64,000 nucleotides of DNA from Actinomycetospora chiangmaiensis DSM 45062 (GCF_000379625.1 NZ_KB903218.1:248001-312000), one strand, 5' to 3'; counted from the stretch's first letter, positions 42,288-50,938 are shown. Notes: generated by a model from the letters alone, not told the origin. Numbers and translations are program-made.

Positions 42288-43121
42288 GTGAACGACCGAG
42301 CGGAGCGCGGCGACGAGGCATCGGACGACCCGACGCCGCTGGCCGTCCTGCGCCGCCTCGTCACCGAGGAGATGCCGCTCGCGCCGATCCACGCCGCCAC
42401 GCACGCCCGGCTCACCCGGGTGGAGCGCGGCTGCTGCGAGGCCCGGATGCCGACGACGATCGGCGACGGGCTCCTCGAGTCGGTGCTGGTCCTCGCCGAC
42501 TTCGTGCTCGGGGTGGCCTACTCGAGCTCCCTGCGGGCGGGGGACCGGATCGTGACCGTCCGGCTCGGCATCCAGCTGATCGGCCGGCCGCTCGCGGGGG
42601 ACGACCTGTATGCCTCCGGGACGCTCGACGACGCCCGCCGCGGGGTGGGGTTGAGCTCCGCCACGATCACCGACCGCGAGGGCCGCACGGTCGCGCGCTG
42701 CGTCGGGCGCAACGCCGTGCTCACCGACGGGCTCGCCGACCAGTACGGCCGCACCGCCCCCACCTGGGCGAAGCGTCCGTCGGCGTGGCGGCTGCTCATG
42801 CCGCACCGCGGCGAGAACCCCACCCGCGACGGCACCACCCTGGTCGGTCACCCCGATACGGCGACCCGCAACTCGGCGGGCGTGGTGCAGGGCGGAGCGC
42901 TGGCCGGCCTGGCCGCCCGCGGGCTCTCCCACGCGCTCGACATCATCCCGGACGACTTCGCGGTCAGCTTCGTGCGCTCGGTCCGCCCCGGCGACCACCC
43001 GGTGTTCTGCCGCGTGGTGGTCGAGCACGGCGGCCGCCGCATGAGGGTCGGGCGGGCCGAGCTCGTGGACGACCGGGGTCGGCTCCTCGCGACCGCGTCG
43101 GGGACCGCCTTCAGGCACTGA
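42288..43121 (+). CDS. Double-hotdog acyl-CoA thioesterase-like protein
   Basis: 277 residues from GTG 42288, six bases after CATGAT. Two PaaI-like hotdog halves: the first (about 30-140) has degenerate active-site residues; the second (about 180-275) has GVVQGGALAGLAARGLSHAL, the QGG variant of the HGG motif. It probably hydrolyses an acyl-CoA; the substrate is unknown. Its stop overlaps the convergent membrane-protein gene by 11 bases. Confidence 0.78.
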   Translation: MNDRAERGDEASDDPTPLAVLRRLVTEEMPLAPIHAATHARLTRVERGCCEARMPTTIGDGLLESVLVLADFVLGVAYSSSLRAGDRIVTVRLGIQLIGRPLAGDDLYASGTLDDARRGVGLSSATITDREGRTVARCVGRNAVLTDGLADQYGRTAPTWAKRPSAWRLLMPHRGENPTRDGTTLVGHPDTATRNSAGVVQGGALAGLAARGLSHALDIIPDDFAVSFVRSVRPGDHPVFCRVVVEHGGRRMRVGRAELVDDRGRLLATASGTAFRH

Positions 43122-43758
43122 GCGGCGCGGCGGCCGCCTCCCGCGCCCGACCGGCCCGCGCCGACGCCCGGCCCCACACGACCGTGGCCAGGATCAGGAC
43201 CCCGATCGCCACGGCCGGCACGACCGCGTTGACCACGACCATCGTCGGGACCGCGAGCCGGAAGGTCACCACCGCCCGCAGCACCGCCTCGCCGAGCAGC
43301 CCGAGGCCCCACATCGCGGTCATGCCGCGCTGGGCCCGGCGGAACCCCTCGTACTGCCACAGCCCGTTCCACCAGGCGATCCGCGCGGGGTCGCCGTTCG
43401 TGGCGAAACGGCGCCCGAACAGGAACATCACCGGCCGGGGCGCGAGGAGGCTGCCGAGGAACACCAGGCCGACCAGGCCCGTGACCGCCGAGTCCTTGAG
43501 CAGCAGCAGCCGGGGGTCGTCGAAGAACAGCGACGTGACCACGCCGATGGCGAGCAGCGTCAGGATGAAGACGCTGAACTCGTCGACCCGTCGGCGGACG
43601 GCCACCGAGAGCAGCGTGCTCAGCGCCGGGCCGATCGCGGAGAGCAGGAGGGCTGGGACGTCGGCGAGTCCGGCGCCGGAGGCCACGTCGAAGACGACGA
43701 TCGGCGCGGCGATGTCCAGGACCGTCATGGACACCCAGGGAAGGATCCTGACCAGCAT
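43111..43758 (-). CDS. Integral membrane protein, VC0807-like
   Basis: 215 residues if ATG 43758 is used (SD-like gggggc upstream); a GTG at 43782 would add eight residues and overlap the divergent gene. About six hydrophobic segments, with the conserved-looking FGRRFATNGDPARIAWWNGLW and FRRAQRGMTAMWGLGLLGEA loops seen in VC0807-type membrane proteins. No function is established for that family. Confidence 0.65.
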   Translation of the reverse strand: MLVRILPWVSMTVLDIAAPIVVFDVASGAGLADVPALLLSAIGPALSTLLSVAVRRRVDEFSVFILTLLAIGVVTSLFFDDPRLLLLKDSAVTGLVGLVFLGSLLAPRPVMFLFGRRFATNGDPARIAWWNGLWQYEGFRRAQRGMTAMWGLGLLGEAVLRAVVTFRLAVPTMVVVNAVVPAVAIGVLILATVVWGRASARAGRAREAAAAPLSA

Positions 43759-43796
43759 CGCGACGCCCCCGTCGTGTGACACACTCGCTCCCGACC

Positions 43797-44744
43797 GTGA
43801 ACCAGAACGTACACCGAGATCGTCGTCAGGGAACCCCCGTCGCCCTGGTCGCCGCCCTGTTCGGCACGTCGGGGCGCACCGACCTGCCCGGGCCCGCCCT
43901 CGTCGCCCTGCTCGGCGACCTCGGCCTGCGCCCCGACGCCGCCCGCCGCGCCCTCGCCCGGATGCGCGACGCCGGGCAGTTGACCACCACGCGGCGCGGC
44001 CGTCGGGTCGACCACCACCTCGCCGGCGCCTTCGGGGCCTCGGTGCTGCGGCTGCGCGACGACCGCGGGACCCCGCCGCCCTGGGACGGGGCGTTCCACA
44101 CGCTGCTGCACCACGTGCCCGAGTCCGCCCGCCCCTACCGCGACCGGCTGCGACGGGCCGCCGTCCTCGTCGGTTACGGCCCCTGGCAGCCCGGAGTCCT
44201 CATCAGCCCGGTCGACCGCTCCGCCGGGCTGCGCGAGGTCCTCGCGGACGTCCCGCCGGACGCGTCGGTGGTGCTCGGGCGCCTCGTTCCCGACGACGGG
44301 TGGGTGCCGGCGGGTGCGAACGGCGCCGTTCTCCCGTCGAGTGGCAGCGACGCGCCATCGACGTCGGAGAGCTCGCGTGACGACGGCGCGCCGCACGCCT
44401 CGGGCGGGAGCAGCGGGACATCGTCCACGACGGTCGCGGCCGCGATGGCCCGGCGGGCGTGGTCCCTCGACGCGGTGGCCGACGACCTGCGCGCCCACCA
44501 CGCGCGGTTGGTGGCCCTCCTGGACCGTCCGGTCCCGGACGACGGCGCCCTCGCGCTGCGCCGCCTCTCCGACGCCACCGGCCCCGTGTACGTCGACCTG
44601 CTGCGCGACCCCGGCCTGCCCGTCGAGCTGCTGCCCGCCGACTGGCCCGGCGCGGACCTGCGCGCGGCGCTCGGGCGGGTCGCGGCGGCCTATCTGCCCA
44701 CCGTCGTCGCGCACGTCCACGCCCGGATCGCCGCCGCGGGCTGA
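43797..44744 (+). CDS. PaaX-like transcriptional regulator with palindromic-element insertion
   Basis: 315 residues from GTG 43797; GTG 43776 is an alternative. The N-terminal winged helix (PVALVAALFGTSGRTDLPGPALVALLGDLGLRPDAARRALARMRDAGQL) and DGAFHTLLHHVPESARPYRDRLRRAAVLVGYGPWQPGVLISP match PaaX-type repressors of phenylacetate and related pathways. A Ser-rich segment (about 173-200) interrupts the usual linker and derives from a degenerate family D palindrome. The effector and targets are unknown; no paa genes are nearby. Confidence 0.78.
   Translation: MNQNVHRDRRQGTPVALVAALFGTSGRTDLPGPALVALLGDLGLRPDAARRALARMRDAGQLTTTRRGRRVDHHLAGAFGASVLRLRDDRGTPPPWDGAFHTLLHHVPESARPYRDRLRRAAVLVGYGPWQPGVLISPVDRSAGLREVLADVPPDASVVLGRLVPDDGWVPAGANGAVLPSSGSDAPSTSESSRDDGAPHASGGSSGTSSTTVAAAMARRAWSLDAVADDLRAHHARLVALLDRPVPDDGALALRRLSDATGPVYVDLLRDPGLPVELLPADWPGADLRAALGRVAAAYLPTVVAHVHARIAAAG
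44331..44373. repeat. Palindromic element family D, degenerate copy
   Basis: The reverse strand carries CTGCCACTCGACGGGAGAAC, alignable to CTGCCACTGGACGCCAGCAA of the copies at 46108 and 59023. It is in frame within the PaaX-like gene. The weakest copy of the family. Confidence 0.4.
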
Positions 44745-44871
44745 CATGGTCTCGCCGAGGTCGACGTCGGTCATGGTCCGACGGTCGCGGACCTGCCCGG
44801 TGTGCGTCTCGCGGCGAGGTACCGTCCCGGCGTCGCGAAACCGCCCGTGGACATCGGCGACCGGGGCGACC

Positions 44872-44877
44872 TAGCGT
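44872..44877 (+). promoter_or_regulatory. Probable -10 box upstream of LLM oxidoreductase
   Basis: TAGCGT lies 33 bases before the GTG start. The gene also has its own RBS (ggaggag), so this transcript would have a short leader. Confidence 0.35.
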
Positions 44878-44910
44878 GACGTGGCTGACACTCGTCGTGG
44901 AGGAGAGCTC

Positions 44911-46101
44911 GTGAGCCGGTTGCGTTTCGGTACGTTCCTCGCCCCGTTCCACCGCGCCGGGGAGAACCCGACGCTCGCGCTGCAGCGCGATCTGGAGCTC
45001 ATCGAGCACCTGGACCGCCTCGGCGTCGACGAGGCCTGGATCGGCGAGCACCACTCCGCGGGCAGCGAGATCATCGCCTCCCCGGAGATCTTCATCGCGG
45101 CGGCGGCGGAGCGCACGAAGCGGATCAAGCTGGGCACGGGCGTGACCTCGGCGGCCTACCACAACCCGCTCTGGGTGGCCGACCGCATGGTCCTGCTCGA
45201 CCACCTCACCCGTGGCCGGACGATGCTCGGCGTCGGGCCGGGCTCGCTCCCGAGCGACTCCGCGATGATCGGGCTGAACCCCACCGACACCCGCGAACTG
45301 CTCGACGTCAACCTCGACATCATCATGCGACTGCTCGCGGGCGAGACCGTGACCGCGCAGACGAAGACCCACACGCTCGTCGAGGCGAAGCTGCAGCTGC
45401 GGCCGTACACCGAGCCCTGCTTCGACATCGTCGTCGCCGCGGTGGCCTCGCCGACCGGGCCCCGCATGGCGGGCCGGCACGGCGTGGGCCTGCTCAACAT
45501 CGGCGCGACGATGACCCAGGACGGCTTCGACGCCCTGGCCCACCACTGGAACGTCGTGACGGAGCGGGCCGAGCACTACGGGCAGCCCGAGCCCGACCGC
45601 GACTCGTGGCGGCTCGTCGGCCTCATGCACATCGCGGAGACCAAGGAGCAGGCCTACCGCGACGTGGAGTACGGCATCGAGTCGTGGTTCCGGTACTTCC
45701 AGAAGACGGCGGCGTTCCCGCAGATGGCGGTCGAGGGCGGCGACGTCAAGGAGATGATCGACTTCATCAACGAGGCCGGCATCGGGGCGATCGGCACGCC
45801 CGAGGACGCCCGCGCCCAGGTGCAGCGCCTGGCCGACCAGTCGGGCGGCTTCGGCGCGATGCTGCTGCTCGGGCACGAGTGGGCCAACCCGGAGGCGACG
45901 AAGCGCTCGTGGGAGCTCCTCGCCCAGCACGTCATGCCGCACTTCCAGGGCCGGACGTGGGGCGGGGTGTCGCACGCCGAGTCGACGCAGCAGGCCAAGG
46001 AGCGCGCCGGCCTGAAGCGCGACGAGTACGCGGCCACCCAGCTCTCGGCCGTCGAGCACATGACGCAGAAGTACGCCGACGAGGTGGCGTCGAAGGGCTG
46101 A
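44911..46101 (+). CDS. LLM-class flavin-dependent oxidoreductase
   Basis: 396 residues, GTG 44911 preceded by ggaggag. Luciferase-like monooxygenase fold: RLRFGTFLAPFHRAGENPTLALQRDLELIEHLDRLGVDEAWIGEHH at the N-terminus and the TGVTSAAYHNPLWVADRMVLLDHLTRGR core. It uses FMNH2 (or F420) to oxidise a small molecule; the substrate is unknown. The protein is free-standing with a 66-bp palindromic element directly after its stop. Confidence 0.9.
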   Translation: MSRLRFGTFLAPFHRAGENPTLALQRDLELIEHLDRLGVDEAWIGEHHSAGSEIIASPEIFIAAAAERTKRIKLGTGVTSAAYHNPLWVADRMVLLDHLTRGRTMLGVGPGSLPSDSAMIGLNPTDTRELLDVNLDIIMRLLAGETVTAQTKTHTLVEAKLQLRPYTEPCFDIVVAAVASPTGPRMAGRHGVGLLNIGATMTQDGFDALAHHWNVVTERAEHYGQPEPDRDSWRLVGLMHIAETKEQAYRDVEYGIESWFRYFQKTAAFPQMAVEGGDVKEMIDFINEAGIGAIGTPEDARAQVQRLADQSGGFGAMLLLGHEWANPEATKRSWELLAQHVMPHFQGRTWGGVSHAESTQQAKERAGLKRDEYAATQLSAVEHMTQKYADEVASKG

Positions 46102-46107
46102 CCCCAC

Positions 46108-46173
46108 CTCCCTGACAGCGAAGCGTCGTTACTGGCGTCCAGTGGCAGGAACGCCACATCGTCGGACAGGGAG
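46108..46173. repeat. Palindromic element family D, intergenic copy
   Basis: 66 bp with outer arms CTCCCTG and CAGGGAG. The internal 50 bp (46116-46165) match 59023-59072 at 47 of 50 positions. Directly after the LLM gene, it could also act as a transcription terminator. Confidence 0.9.
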
Positions 46174-46222
46174 CAGGGACACCCGCGGTGATCGTCACGC
46201 CCGCCGCGGGTGGCCCGGCCGT

Positions 46223-46228
46223 TAGGGT
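46223..46228 (+). promoter_or_regulatory. TANNNT -10 box for leaderless cob transcript
   Basis: TAGGGT, then seven bases, then GTG 46236 of a 12-codon reading frame whose TGA overlaps the cobL GTG. Confidence 0.5.
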
Positions 46229-46235
46229 GGCGGCC

Positions 46236-46274
46236 GTGCCCGACCGTGACCCCGCCGACGCCGCCGACCGGTGA
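46236..46274 (+). CDS. Leaderless 12-residue reading frame coupled to cobL
   Basis: GTG at a predicted leaderless 5' end, encoding VPDRDPADAADR. Its stop overlaps the cobL start (gtga), as in the 4-base couplings elsewhere in the window. It may serve only to bring ribosomes to cobL, which lacks an obvious Shine-Dalgarno sequence. Confidence 0.4.
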   Translation: MPDRDPADAADR

Positions 46275-47554
46275 CCGTCACCGTCGTCGGCATCGGCGCC
46301 GACGGGTGGCCCGGTCTCGCCCCGCCCGCGCGCACGGCCTGTGAGAAGGCGGCCGTCGTCCTGGGGGCGCCGCGCCAGCTGGACCTGCTGCCCGCCGTCG
46401 TGACCGCCCGGCGCGAGGAGTGGCCGGCGCCGATGATGCCGTCGTTGCCGAGCCTGCTGGAGCGGCTCGGCGGGGACGAGCTCGTCGTCCTCGCCAGCGG
46501 CGACCCGATGTTCTTCGGGATCGGCACGAGCGTGCTGCGGCTGCGCCCGGACGCGACCGTGGTGCCGCACCCGTCGTCGGTCGCGCTCGCCTGTGCCCGG
46601 CTGGGCTGGGCGGAGCAGGACGTCGTCGTCGTCTCCGCGGTCGGCCGACCGCTCGAGGCGGTGCGCGCGGCGTTGGCGCCGCGCCGCCGGCTGCTCGTGC
46701 TCGCCGACTCGGGCGCGCTGCCCGGTCGCCTCGCCGCCCTGCTCGTCGGCGCCGGGTACGCCGAGGCGCGGTTGAGCGTCCTCGCGTCGCTGGGCGCCGA
46801 GCACGAGACGCGGACCGACGGGGTCGCGGCGCACTGGAACGCCCCCGACGGCGACCCGCTCGCGGTCGTCGCCGTCGACTGCCCCGCCCTTCCCGACGAC
46901 GGGTTGCTCGGCCGGGCCCCCGGCCTCCCCGACGACGCCTACACCCACGACGGCCAGCTGACGAAGGCCGAGATGCGCGCCCTGTCGGTCGCCGCGCTGC
47001 GCCCGTTGCCCGGGCAGCTGCTGTGGGACGTCGGCGGGGGAGCGGGCTCGATCGGCATCGAGTGGTGCCGGGCCGAGCCGACGGCCCGGGCCATCGCCAT
47101 CGAGTCCCGCGACGACCGCGCCGCCCGCATCGCCGAGAACGCCGCGGCGCTCGGGGTGCCGGCGGTGCGGGTCGTGCCGGGCCGGGCGCCCGAGGTGCTG
47201 GCGGGGCTCGAGGCGCCGGACGCCGTCTTCGTCGGCGGCGGAGTGTCGGCGCCGGGGATGCTCGAGGCCTGTCGCCGGGCGCTGCGCCCCGGCGGGCGGC
47301 TCGTCGCCAACGCCGTGACCCTCGAGGGCGAGGCGGCCCTCGCGGCCGCGCGCGCCGAGTACGGCGGCGAGGTCCGGCGGATCGCCGTCTCGCGCGGCCG
47401 ACCCGTGGGCCGCTACCTGGGGTGGAAGGCCCTCGCGCCCGTGACGCAGTGGGTGCTGCACGTGGGCGTGCGCAGTGTCAGCGGTGGCACACGGCCGACA
47501 TCCGACGTCAGCGGTGTGCCACCGCTGACCCCGCCCCCCTGGAGACAGCAGTGA
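46271..47554 (+). CDS. cobL: Precorrin-6Y C5,15-methyltransferase (decarboxylating)
   Basis: 427 residues. N-terminal CbiE-like tetrapyrrole methylase (GIGADGWPGLAP, LASGDPMFFGIG) and C-terminal CbiT domain with SAM motif LLWDVGGGAGSIGIEW and ESRDDRAARIAENAA. It methylates C5 and C15 and decarboxylates the acetate side chain at ring C in aerobic cobalamin synthesis. The natural end is near PVTQWVLHV; the last 25 or so residues (VSGGTRPTSDVSGVPPLTPPPWRQQ) come from a perfect palindromic element. It overlaps cobM (gtga). Confidence 0.93.
   Translation: MTVTVVGIGADGWPGLAPPARTACEKAAVVLGAPRQLDLLPAVVTARREEWPAPMMPSLPSLLERLGGDELVVLASGDPMFFGIGTSVLRLRPDATVVPHPSSVALACARLGWAEQDVVVVSAVGRPLEAVRAALAPRRRLLVLADSGALPGRLAALLVGAGYAEARLSVLASLGAEHETRTDGVAAHWNAPDGDPLAVVAVDCPALPDDGLLGRAPGLPDDAYTHDGQLTKAEMRALSVAALRPLPGQLLWDVGGGAGSIGIEWCRAEPTARAIAIESRDDRAARIAENAAALGVPAVRVVPGRAPEVLAGLEAPDAVFVGGGVSAPGMLEACRRALRPGGRLVANAVTLEGEAALAAARAEYGGEVRRIAVSRGRPVGRYLGWKALAPVTQWVLHVGVRSVSGGTRPTSDVSGVPPLTPPPWRQQ
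47477..47529. repeat. Palindromic element family C, copy 2 (in cobL tail)
   Basis: Perfect 16-bp arms GTCAGCGGTGGCACAC and GTGTGCCACCGCTGAC around a 21-base loop. It encodes the CobL C-terminal tail in frame. Matches 40451-40500. Confidence 0.9.
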
Positions 47555-48294
47555 CCGTCCGCTTCGTCGGCGCGGGCCCCGGCGCCGCGGACCTCATCAC
47601 CATCCGCGGGCTGCGGGCGATCGCGACCAGCCCGGTCTGCCTCTACGCCGGCTCGCTCGTGCCCGAGGACCTGCTCGCGCAGTGCCCGCCGCACGCCCAC
47701 AAGGTCGACACCGCGCGCCTGACGCTCGACGAGATCGTCGCCGAGCTCGTCGCCGCCGACGCCGCGGGCCACGACGTCGCCCGCCTGTGCTCCGGCGACC
47801 CCGCGGTGTTCTCCGCCGTCGCCGAGCAGACCCGTCGGCTCGACGAGGCCGGGATCGCCTGGGAGATCGTGCCCGGTGTCCCCGCGTTCTCCGCCGCGGC
47901 GGCCGCGCTGCGCACCGAGCTGACCGTGCCGGGCGTCGGGCAGTCGGTGGTCCTCACCCGTGACGCCGCGAACGCCACGCCGATGCCCGACGGCGAGTCG
48001 CTCGACGTCTGGGCCGCCACCGGCGGCACGCTCGTGCTGCACCTGGCCGTGCAGCGGTGCGCGGAGGTCGTCGCGACCCTGCGGCAGCACCGCCCGCCCC
48101 ACGAGCCGGTGGCCGTCGTCGCCCGGGCCTCCCGCGACGACGAGCTCGTCCTGCGCGGCACGCTCGCCGACATCGCGGATCAGGTCGAGGCGGCCGGCGT
48201 GACGCGGACGGCCGTGATCGTGGTCGGACCCGTCGTCGGGACCCGTGACGGCTGCGAGTCGCACCTCTACTCGGCGCAGCGCGTTCGGCCGTGA
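47551..48294 (+). CDS. cobM: Precorrin-4 C11-methyltransferase
   Basis: 247 residues. RFVGAGPGAADLITIRGL and YAGSLVPEDLLAQCP at the N-terminus, LCSGDPAVFSAVAEQ and VPGVPAFSAAAAALRTELTVPG mark a CobM/CbiF tetrapyrrole methylase. It transfers a SAM methyl to C11 of precorrin-4. GTG overlaps the cobL stop; the end overlaps cobK (gtga). Confidence 0.94.
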   Translation: MTVRFVGAGPGAADLITIRGLRAIATSPVCLYAGSLVPEDLLAQCPPHAHKVDTARLTLDEIVAELVAADAAGHDVARLCSGDPAVFSAVAEQTRRLDEAGIAWEIVPGVPAFSAAAAALRTELTVPGVGQSVVLTRDAANATPMPDGESLDVWAATGGTLVLHLAVQRCAEVVATLRQHRPPHEPVAVVARASRDDELVLRGTLADIADQVEAAGVTRTAVIVVGPVVGTRDGCESHLYSAQRVRP

Positions 48295-49085
48295 GCGAGC
48301 CGGCCCCACCTGACGAACGGGTCGTTCGTGCATATAGAGGCCACGAACGACCCGTTCGTCAGAGACGGCGGGTCCTCGTCCTCGGCGGCACCGCGGAGGC
48401 CCGGGGCCTGGCCGACACCCTGACCGCCCGGGGACACGCGGTCACCACCTCGCTCGCCGGCCGCACCCGGGACCCGCGCCTGCCCGCCGGCGAGGTGCGC
48501 ACCGGCGGGTTCGGCGGCGTCGAGGGCCTCGTCGCGGCGCTGCACCACGTCGACCTGCTCGTCGACGCCACCCACCCCTTCGCCGCCCGCATGACCGACC
48601 ACGCCGCGCGGGCCGCCGCGGCCACGGGCACGCCGTGGGTGGTGCTGCGCCGCCCCGGTTGGGTCGAGCAGCCCGGCGACCGCTGGCTCCGGGTCCCGAC
48701 GACGGCCGCGGCCGCCGGGATGCTGGGCGACGCGACCGCCGTGTTCCTCGCGATCGGGCGCCAGGGCGTGCACCACTTCGCGGGCCTCGCGAACGTCCGG
48801 CTCGTCCGTGCCATCGAACCGCCCGACGTGCTCCCGCCACGCGCGCACCTGATCCTGGCGCGCGGCCCGTTCGCACTCCACGACGAACGCGCGCTGCTCG
48901 CCGGGCACGGGATCGACACGATCGTCGCGAAGGACTCGGGCGGCGCCACCGAGGCCAAGCTGGTCGCGGCGCGGGAGGCGGGGCTCGTCGTCGTCCTGGT
49001 CGATCGCCCGGCACCGCCCGGGGGAGCGATGGTGGTCGCCGACGTCGACGGTGCCGTCGGGTGGGTGGAGCGCGCCCCGGCGTAG
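48291..49085 (+). CDS. cobK: Precorrin-6A reductase
   Basis: 264 residues. The true domain starts at VLVLGGTAEARGLADTLTARGH (about residue 28), with VDATHPFAARMTDHA and AKDSGGATEAKLVAAREAG near the C-terminus, all CobK features. It reduces precorrin-6A with NADPH. Residues 7-24 are an unusual addition encoded by a perfect 21-base-arm palindrome, giving an N-terminus ERVVRAYRGHERPVRQRR. The order cobL-cobM-cobK with 4-base overlaps is preserved despite this insertion. Confidence 0.92.
   Translation: MSEPAPPDERVVRAYRGHERPVRQRRRVLVLGGTAEARGLADTLTARGHAVTTSLAGRTRDPRLPAGEVRTGGFGGVEGLVAALHHVDLLVDATHPFAARMTDHAARAAAATGTPWVVLRRPGWVEQPGDRWLRVPTTAAAAGMLGDATAVFLAIGRQGVHHFAGLANVRLVRAIEPPDVLPPRAHLILARGPFALHDERALLAGHGIDTIVAKDSGGATEAKLVAAREAGLVVVLVDRPAPPGGAMVVADVDGAVGWVERAPA
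48310..48362. repeat. Perfect palindromic element family B (in cobK N-terminus)
   Basis: 21-base arms beginning CTGACGAACGGGTCG, perfectly complementary, around an 11-base A/T-rich loop (catatagaggc). Degenerate relative at 4799-4848. Confidence 0.95.
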
Positions 49086-49090
49086 CCCTG

Positions 49091-50938
49091 GTGCGCGGGC
49101 CGTCCGGAGTGCTCCCATGCAGCGTGCTCGTGGACGCCCTGCGGCTGCTCGCCGACGACGGCCCGGCCGTGGATCTCGAGCGGGCCGCGGCCGCGCTCGC
49201 CGCCTCCGACCCGGAGTCGGCGGCCCTGGTGCTGCGCGTGCGGTCGACGATCGAGGCGGGTCGGCGGCGGGAGGCGGAGCTCGCGGCGCTGGTCGACACG
49301 GCGCGGGACCTCGCGGCGGAGTCCGACCCGGGCCAGGTGCTCGACGCGATCGTCCGTCGGGCCCGGGCGCTGCTCGGCACCGACGTCGCCTACCTGACCC
49401 TCTACGACCCCGAGCGCGGCGACACCTTCATGCGCGCGACGGCAGGGTCGGTGTCCGCCGCCTTCCAGGCGCTCCGGCTGCCGGTGGGGGCCGGGCTCGG
49501 CGGGCTGGTGGCGCAGTCGCGGCACGCCCACTGGACCACCCGCTACCCGGCCGACCCCCGCTACCGCCACACCGACGAGATCGACGCGGCGGTGGGGGAG
49601 GAGGGCATCGTCGCGATCTGCGGGACGCCGTTGCTGGTGGGCGAGGAGTTCGTCGGCGTGCTGTTCGCCGCGAACCGCTCCGCGCGGCCGTTCACCCCCG
49701 ACGACGTGGCCCTGCTCGGCTCGCTCGCCGCGCTCGCGGCCGTGTCGCTCACCCAGACGCGGGCGGCCGCGGAGACGGCGACGGCGCTGGCCGGCCTGCG
49801 GGCCGCGCACGCCGACCTCGCCCGGGCCGCCGACGCCCACGACCGCTTCGCCGCGCTCGTCCTCGGCGGGGGCGACGTCACCGACCTCGCGGCCGCCCTC
49901 GCGGACCTGCTCGACGGCTGGGTGCGGGTGGTCGACGACGGCGGGTCCCCGGTCGCGTCGGCCGGTCCGGTCCCGGCCGGTCTCGACCTGGCCGCTTGCG
50001 TCCGGGCCGCGGCGGCCGACCCCGGCCGGCTCGTCACGGTGGCGGGCGCCGAGGCGGTGTCGGTCGTCGCGGCCCACCAGCAGCTCGCGACCCTCGTCGT
50101 CTCCCCGCCCGCCCCCGGCACCACCTCGCAGGGACCGCGGTCGCGGATCGTCGAGCGCGCGGCGACGGTGAGCGCGCTGGTCCTGCTGTTCCGCGCCCAG
50201 GCCTCCGAGTCCGAGCACCGCCACCGCGGCGAGGCGCTGCTGGAACTGCTCGGCGGGGAGACACCGAGCGCGGCGCTGCGCGACCGGGTCCGGGCGCTCG
50301 GCGTCGAGATCCGGCGCCCGCACCGGGTCCTCGTCGCGCGCTGCGCGGAGCACGAGCGGGCCCGCCTCGCCGTCGACGCCGCCCACGCGGTCGGCCGGGC
50401 CGGGCTGGTCGCGGAACGCCCCGACGCCGTCGTCGTGCTCGGGCCCGACGACGGGGCGGCCCGGCTGGCCGAGGACCTCGCCCGTCCGGCGTCGGACGAG
50501 TCGACCGCGGTGACCGTCGGGGTGTCCGAACCGGTGCTCCCGGCCGACGGGCTGCTCGGCGCCGCGGCCGACGCCCGGCGGGCCGCCGAGGCCCTCGTCG
50601 CGCTCGGGCGGGAGGGACGGGCGGGCTCGGTCGCCGAGCTCGGGTTCGCGGCGCTGCTGCTCTCCCGGACCCCGGACGTAGGCGGCTACGTCGAGAGCGT
50701 GCTCGGCCCGCTGCTCGAGCACGACCGCCGCCGCGGCACGGACCTCGTCGGCACCCTCGCCGCCTGGTTCGCCGCCGGTCGGTCCCCGACGCGGGCGGCG
50801 AGCGCGCTCCACGTGCACGTCAACACCGTCACGCAGCGCCTCGATCGGGTCCGCGCCGTGCTCGGCGACGACTGGCAGGACCCCGAGCGCACCCTCGAGC
50901 TGCACCTGGCGCTGCGGCTGCGGGGCCTCGCGCGGTGA
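49091..50938 (+). CDS. GAF-domain PucR-type transcriptional regulator
   Basis: 615 residues from GTG 49091 (starts a few codons later are possible). The N-terminal helix (ERAAAALAASDPESAALVLRVRSTIEAG) is followed by a GAF domain (about 60-220, DPGQVLDAIVRRARALLGTDVAYLTLYDPERGD...). A middle region comes next, then the C-terminal PucR HTH_30 TLAAWFAAGRSPTRAASALHVHVNTVTQRLDRVRAVLG. GAF-PucR proteins often activate catabolic genes in response to small ligands; the adjacent LLM gene at 51009 is a candidate target. Confidence 0.87.
   Translation: MRGPSGVLPCSVLVDALRLLADDGPAVDLERAAAALAASDPESAALVLRVRSTIEAGRRREAELAALVDTARDLAAESDPGQVLDAIVRRARALLGTDVAYLTLYDPERGDTFMRATAGSVSAAFQALRLPVGAGLGGLVAQSRHAHWTTRYPADPRYRHTDEIDAAVGEEGIVAICGTPLLVGEEFVGVLFAANRSARPFTPDDVALLGSLAALAAVSLTQTRAAAETATALAGLRAAHADLARAADAHDRFAALVLGGGDVTDLAAALADLLDGWVRVVDDGGSPVASAGPVPAGLDLAACVRAAAADPGRLVTVAGAEAVSVVAAHQQLATLVVSPPAPGTTSQGPRSRIVERAATVSALVLLFRAQASESEHRHRGEALLELLGGETPSAALRDRVRALGVEIRRPHRVLVARCAEHERARLAVDAAHAVGRAGLVAERPDAVVVLGPDDGAARLAEDLARPASDESTAVTVGVSEPVLPADGLLGAAADARRAAEALVALGREGRAGSVAELGFAALLLSRTPDVGGYVESVLGPLLEHDRRRGTDLVGTLAAWFAAGRSPTRAASALHVHVNTVTQRLDRVRAVLGDDWQDPERTLELHLALRLRGLAR

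Noticed and set aside
46102-46270. Cobalamin riboswitch upstream of cobL
   Set aside because: The gap is short and largely filled by the family D palindrome; no B12-box-like sequence seen.
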